DNA of 64,000 nt from Desulforhabdus sp. TSK (GTDB lineage Bacteria > Desulfobacterota > Syntrophobacteria > Syntrophobacterales > Syntrophobacteraceae). Of this stretch, positions 60,624-64,000 are shown in pieces. Within the stretch, counting starts at the first letter, position 1. Every line of letters begins with the position of its first letter. The position numbers and the translations under genes were made by a program. The notes under the pieces were generated by a model that was given only the letters and a program-made list of their open reading frames with translations, did no database searches and was not told where the DNA came from. The DNA is taken from NCBI RefSeq assembly GCF_022836495.1, contig NZ_BQXM01000014.1, positions 53,544 to 117,543 of the forward strand, written 5' to 3'.

Positions 60624-62053
60624 GGGAGTCGCCCTCCTTCTCGATGGGATCGGCCTTGGGCAGGTAGGCCGGAGGGAGTCCCGTTGCGGCATAGTCGGCA
60701 AGGTATTTGCGAAGGAGTGGAGGAATCGGGAGTGTCGGGCTCGGGCAGGGGATCGGCAATGGGTCCCACAACTCGCCTGAAGCCGCTGGCATTCTTTAGC
60801 TTGTCCTGGGGGTAGATGGTATCGATGAGCGTGCCGTCCTTGGAATCGACCAGGTAGGCGAGACTCAGGTCCCAGGACTGGTAGCGCACCCGCAGTCGGG
60901 GGATATGGCAAAGCCTTGCGGGCACCTCAAAGCGCACCCCCCCGATCGAGACTGTCCCGTCGCTTCGGCGCTGCGATCTTGTCTCCTCCAGGCAGAAGGC
61001 GAGCTTGAGCTTGCCGCTCTCAGGACAGGGACGAGCCACGCAAGGGTCTTTGAGCAATCGCTTGAGGGGGGACGTGCCAATCTCGGAGTGGATGCTTCGG
61101 TTGTATTCCATCTCCACCCAGGCCTGGGTGGCGCGATTGAGGAACTCCAGGCTCAAGGGCTTGACCTGCCTCAGCATGGAAAGCAGGCGCCCTTCGAGCT
61201 GGGACCAGAAGGATTCTTGTTTACCATTTTGGTCTGGATGGTACGGGAGAGTGGTTTCGTGGACCACGCCCAGGCGCAGCAGTCCCTTTCGGGTCTCTCC
61301 GGCCACCATGGCAGAGCCGTTGTCGGTGAGGAGGCTCCTTGGAAGCCCCCTCTTGTAGAAGGCCTGGGTAAGAGCGTGGATGAGGTTTTCGGCGGTTTCC
61401 GTGAGATACCACTGAAGGTGGCAGCACAGGCGGGACCTGTCGTCGAGCACGCAAAGGGCTTTGGGGGTGTGCCAGGCCCCCCTGGAGTCCGCCACGCGCT
61501 TTCGGCCATGGTGGAAATCGAGGTGCCAGAGCTGGTGCACGTACTGAGCTTCGAAGCTGCGAACCTCCCTGAGGCCTCTGCCCGCTATGTCGATCCCGGA
61601 CTTTCTCAACCACTGCCTCGCCACCATCATACGACGCACGGAAGCATACGAGGGGACGGAGCCAAGCTCGGGGTGACCTTTGATGTAGGCGGCCAGGTTG
61701 TCGGCGTGCAGCTTAAAGCTCCAGCTGGGGTAGAGCTGATACTGCTTTTGCAGGACCCTTGCAATCTCGGCTCCGATGGCTTTTCCCATTCCCGCATCCG
61801 AGCGCATCTTGCGACTCAACGCCTCAATGGGATCATCGGCTCCCAGAGCCTGATAATACCACCTCTCGATGGTGGAGACCCCGAATCTTAGCCATTTTCC
61901 TTCTCGAGTGGGATGAGGGTAGCGCCGGGAGGCCAGTTCCTCGATCTTTTTTTGAATCTCCCCCCTCTCGGCGGGTCTTGCCAGCAGGGGACCTACAATG
62001 GAGAAACGCAAGTGTGCCCAATTTTTGAGAGTTCTTTTCACTTCCTCGGACAT
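60620..62053 (-). CDS. DDE integrase/transposase (Mu/TniA-like rve core)
   Basis: A 477-aa protein. An N-terminal HTH-rich region (FGVSTIERWYYQALG) is followed by the integrase core, with the first Asp in HQLWHLDFHHGRKR, the second in SLLTDNGSAMVAG and the Glu in QNGKQESFWSQLEGRL, then a Mu-type C-terminal beta-barrel (VSIGGVRFEVPARL). Near 60715 the frame leaves the expected tail (another frame reads LLRKYLADYAATGLPPAYLP), so the last ~35 residues are probably altered by a one-base shift. RBS AAGGAG lies seven bases before ATG. Downstream genes overlap it. Confidence 0.88.
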   Translation of the reverse strand: MSEEVKRTLKNWAHLRFSIVGPLLARPAERGEIQKKIEELASRRYPHPTREGKWLRFGVSTIERWYYQALGADDPIEALSRKMRSDAGMGKAIGAEIARVLQKQYQLYPSWSFKLHADNLAAYIKGHPELGSVPSYASVRRMMVARQWLRKSGIDIAGRGLREVRSFEAQYVHQLWHLDFHHGRKRVADSRGAWHTPKALCVLDDRSRLCCHLQWYLTETAENLIHALTQAFYKRGLPRSLLTDNGSAMVAGETRKGLLRLGVVHETTLPYHPDQNGKQESFWSQLEGRLLSMLRQVKPLSLEFLNRATQAWVEMEYNRSIHSEIGTSPLKRLLKDPCVARPCPESGKLKLAFCLEETRSQRRSDGTVSIGGVRFEVPARLCHIPRLRVRYQSWDLSLAYLVDSKDGTLIDTIYPQDKLKNASGFRRVVGPIADPLPEPDTPDSSTPSQIPCRLCRNGTPSGLPAQGRSHREGGRLP

Positions 62054-62119
62054 GGAACGACTCCTTTTGGTGGGTGGATGCCATCCATAAAGCTTCGTCG
62101 CTCTATAGCCCGAGCCCCC

Positions 62120-62740
62120 TTATCCTGGAATTCCCCATCTTCTGCGTGGAGAAGATCGGCCCTCGCTCATCCTGATCTTCCAGCCTCCCGTGGCGAGCAG
62201 CCGGCAGCACATGACCAATCCGCGCAGACCCTCCCGCGAGTGCTCGATGCAGTAGTCCAAGAGATTTGCCGGAAGCCGCTCGTTGCCGACACACGCGCTG
62301 AGACGGCCTCGGAGCCTTTGCCACTCCATGCTGCCCGCAAACACATCTCGGAAGAAATCGCACCAGCGCATGAGCGTCTTCCTGGATATGCCAAACATCC
62401 GGGCAAGTTCATTTGCACTCGTACCCTCTGGCCTTCTCTGCCGCAGTGCCGTCACCACCAGCACCACGCATCTCCAATAGACTCGCCGACCCATGAAGAG
62501 GCACGATTCCACCGTACACCTTCGCCTGCAGCCCTCCCGACCACAGCAAAGGCTGTGTCGGATGCAATATTGCTCTGGAATGCTGACCGGGCCTCCCCGT
62601 GGTTTGCGAAAATAGTTGGCCTGGTGCAGCGGTCCACCGCAGTGGGGGCATCTCTGCTGGCGCTTTGAAGCGGCAAGATCGGAGTCGATGAGGAAAAGCA
62701 GGTGAAATAGGCTATCTTTTTGCAGAAGTTCTGGTAACAT
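62120..62740 (-). CDS. Zn-ribbon/HTH protein of the mobile element
   Basis: A 206-aa protein with two Cys clusters near the N-terminus (QRCPHCGGPLHQANYFRKP and HSLCCGREGCRRRCTVES) forming a zinc ribbon. The HTH segment is TSANELARMFGISRKTLMRW. AGGAGG lies three bases before ATG 62740. It precedes the DDE integrase by 66 bp on the same strand and probably binds element DNA. A TnsA-like or resolvase activity is not evident; I do not know the family name with certainty. Confidence 0.7.
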   Translation of the reverse strand: MLPELLQKDSLFHLLFLIDSDLAASKRQQRCPHCGGPLHQANYFRKPRGGPVSIPEQYCIRHSLCCGREGCRRRCTVESCLFMGRRVYWRCVVLVVTALRQRRPEGTSANELARMFGISRKTLMRWCDFFRDVFAGSMEWQRLRGRLSACVGNERLPANLLDYCIEHSREGLRGLVMCCRLLATGGWKIRMSEGRSSPRRRWGIPG

Positions 62741-62817
62741 AGTCCTCCTACTACCCAAAGTGGCGGGGCAGGAGGCTTCTCGCAAAGCGTGCAGGCTAAT
62801 TGAGGGCTCTTCTGCCC

Positions 62818-62906
62818 TGTCCCTCATTTACCTTGCACATATTCCAACGGATTTCCATTATTTATCGTGCTTCCTCTCAATCAGAGTTGGCGGCAAATGA
62901 GGGACA
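62818..62906. repeat. 12-bp inverted repeat at the element/lipase boundary
   Basis: TGTCCCTCATTT (62818-62829) is mirrored by AAATGAGGGACA (62895-62906). The second arm lies inside the lipase remnant (codons for IVPHLPP); the first lies just upstream of the Zn-ribbon gene. It may mark a small inverted duplication made on insertion. Confidence 0.4.
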
Positions 62907-63335
62907 ATGTCATCCCCGCATTCAATGCGATGGACTGGAACATCGGCCGGAATCGATTTGGTGAACTCCAAATTGCCCGGACGCGGTGCAGCAAACGTAT
63001 AAGTGGAGACAACGTTAAACCCTCCGGCCAGCAGTGCGCGTGTCGCCAGCGCCGCTTCAGCTCCACCCTGGCTATGACCTGTAACGTATACCGGTAGGCT
63101 TCTGTCCCCGCGTTTCAAAAGCTCTGCCACGACTTGATCCTGCACTGCGGCAAGTTCATCGAGGAAGCCTTGGTGTACTTCTCCACCAAGATTGTCCTTG
63201 TCGACATCCCGAGGATGGCCTTCTCCCAGCTGTTTGCTGGTGAGCGCAAAAGGCACTGGAACAGCTTCGAAATTTTGAGTCCAATCTTTCCCGGAGTCTA
63301 TGACATTTTGACTATGATCACAATATTCAGTTAGA
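62858..63335 (-). pseudogene. Class 3 lipase fragment
   Basis: The central part of an alpha/beta-hydrolase lipase: DSGKDWTQNFEAVPVPFAL, GGEVHQGFLDELAAVQD, the nucleophile elbow VYVTGHSQGGAEAALATRAL, and HRIECGDDIVPHLPP containing the catalytic Asp. The frame enters from the transposase gene at about 63330 without a start, and ends soon after the Asp, before the final His. Both ends are lost, one at each neighbouring mobile element. Not functional. Confidence 0.75.
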
Positions 63336-64000
63336 TTTGTCCTGCTCCTGATGTTTTTGGAAAGAGCGAAGTACCTGGTCGGGCAGAGTTGGCAGTTTCA
63401 TGAGAGCACGAAAGCCGGGCAAGATGCGATCGCTATCGGCCTGCGATCCCTCGGCGGGATTGAGATGCGCCGGCCCCATTTCAGCGAATAACTCTTCCAG
63501 GTTTGCCTTCCCGTCGAGGAGAATCTTCATGTATTCAGGATTATCCAGGTTTTTGATCAACGGTGTATCTGATAGCATGGCCCGCAGCGCACGTTCCATG
63601 GAGTCGTTGCCGGTTTTTCGACGGTGCGCGTACCTTTGACCTCGAAAGAACTGTTCGAGGATGTTGTTGGTACGCTGAGGATATAGAGTGATTGGCCCAT
63701 CGGAGGTCGTCACCGTAAGGGGGTCGGCAAAGAGCTTGTCGCCGTACTTGTCGCTCTGTTCAGCCATCTTGAGGCACAGGTGGTCTGATGCCAGTTCGGG
63801 ATCTTGATCGAGCTCCCGGGGAAACGCCTCTACACCTTGACGGATGGTGGACATCGCCTCGTCTGAACCCTCGTCGTTGAGGCCATTGGCGCCGTGAGGA
63901 GGTGCGATGCGCATGGCCTTGCGCAGCCGGTCAAAGAGCGAAGAGCGTCGGCGAAGCTCCTCTACCGCCCGGCAAAGCACCGAGTCGTTGCCGACGTGGG
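63327..64000 (-). CDS. Transposase-like protein, 5' end beyond the window
   Basis: At least 220 residues open to the window edge. The segment LYPQRTNNILEQFFRGQRYA, then HRRKTGNDSMERALRAMLSD and NLDNPEYMKILLDGKANLEE, recalls the C-terminal part of a transposase-like family that I know only as 'transposase/hypothetical'. The acidic triad cannot be checked because the N-terminus is missing. Its stop lies at the lipase remnant, so it or its element probably cut the lipase gene. Confidence 0.55.
   Translation of the reverse strand, partial: HVGNDSVLCRAVEELRRRSSLFDRLRKAMRIAPPHGANGLNDEGSDEAMSTIRQGVEAFPRELDQDPELASDHLCLKMAEQSDKYGDKLFADPLTVTTSDGPITLYPQRTNNILEQFFRGQRYAHRRKTGNDSMERALRAMLSDTPLIKNLDNPEYMKILLDGKANLEELFAEMGPAHLNPAEGSQADSDRILPGFRALMKLPTLPDQVLRSFQKHQEQDKSN

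Overview
This 64 kb window comes from a bacterial chromosome of moderately high GC. The gene set points to a strictly anaerobic, probably sulfate-reducing or syntrophic deltaproteobacterium (Desulfobacterota, perhaps near Syntrophobacterales). The pointers are an fchA-folD-fhs tetrahydrofolate C1 set, an aldehyde:ferredoxin oxidoreductase remnant, an HdrB-like remnant, a ten-heme cytochrome under sigma-54 control, many PAS histidine kinases and an archaeal-type 3-dehydroquinate synthase II. The taxonomic placement is inference from gene content.

Layout. (1) 1-5.2 kb is a decayed accessory strip: an IS200-like remnant joined to the tail of an AOR gene, a small proteasome-like hydrolase, a DUF2284 protein, an hdrB remnant, a truncated DDE transposase, a Phd/ParE toxin-antitoxin pair followed by an attC-like palindrome, and a multiply frameshifted lipocalin. 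(2) 5.3-12.9 kb, minus strand: an unusual 1154-aa Lon-type protease, a response regulator, a universal stress protein, and a two-component pair in which both kinases have lost internal segments; then a SYLF-domain protein. (3) 13.1-25 kb: a redox-signalling block. A sigma-54 promoter drives the cytochrome. An enhancer-binding protein lies just downstream, and a GTTAACC-N15-GGTTAGC operator occurs before both genes. A CHASE4 hybrid kinase, an EAL/HDOD protein, an HNH protein and a chemoreceptor follow. (4) 25.3-29.5 kb: a TIR protein and the C1 genes; FolD lacks the usual cyclohydrolase residues, fitting the separate FchA. (5) 30-39.5 kb: dnaN, gyrB, gyrA, gpsA, a kinase and a SlyD-type isomerase. 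(6) 40.2-46.2 kb, minus strand: an aromatic amino acid operon (DHQS II, pheA, aroD, aroE, aroA) whose leader encodes a Phe/Tyr-rich peptide followed by a terminator hairpin, an apparent ribosome-mediated attenuator. (7) 46.5-55.2 kb: rtcB-cobW-archease, DsrE-like, ChaN-PDZ, mutY with a MutT-like tail, a DUF2157/GDYXXLXY membrane pair and a Uma2 nuclease. (8) 55.4-58.6 kb: katG and a Fur/PerR regulator, separated by two short terminal-inverted-repeat elements; one of these also occurs at 8.8 kb. (9) 58.8-64 kb: a four-gene mobile element with a Zn-ribbon/HTH protein, a DDE integrase, an AAA ATPase and a small DnaG-like primase, set beside a truncated lipase and another transposase.

The strongest candidates for new biology are the aromatic-operon attenuator, the sigma-54/cytochrome regulatory pair and the primase-carrying transposon. 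Several genes carry frameshifts or internal deletions. I cannot tell real decay from assembly error without reads.
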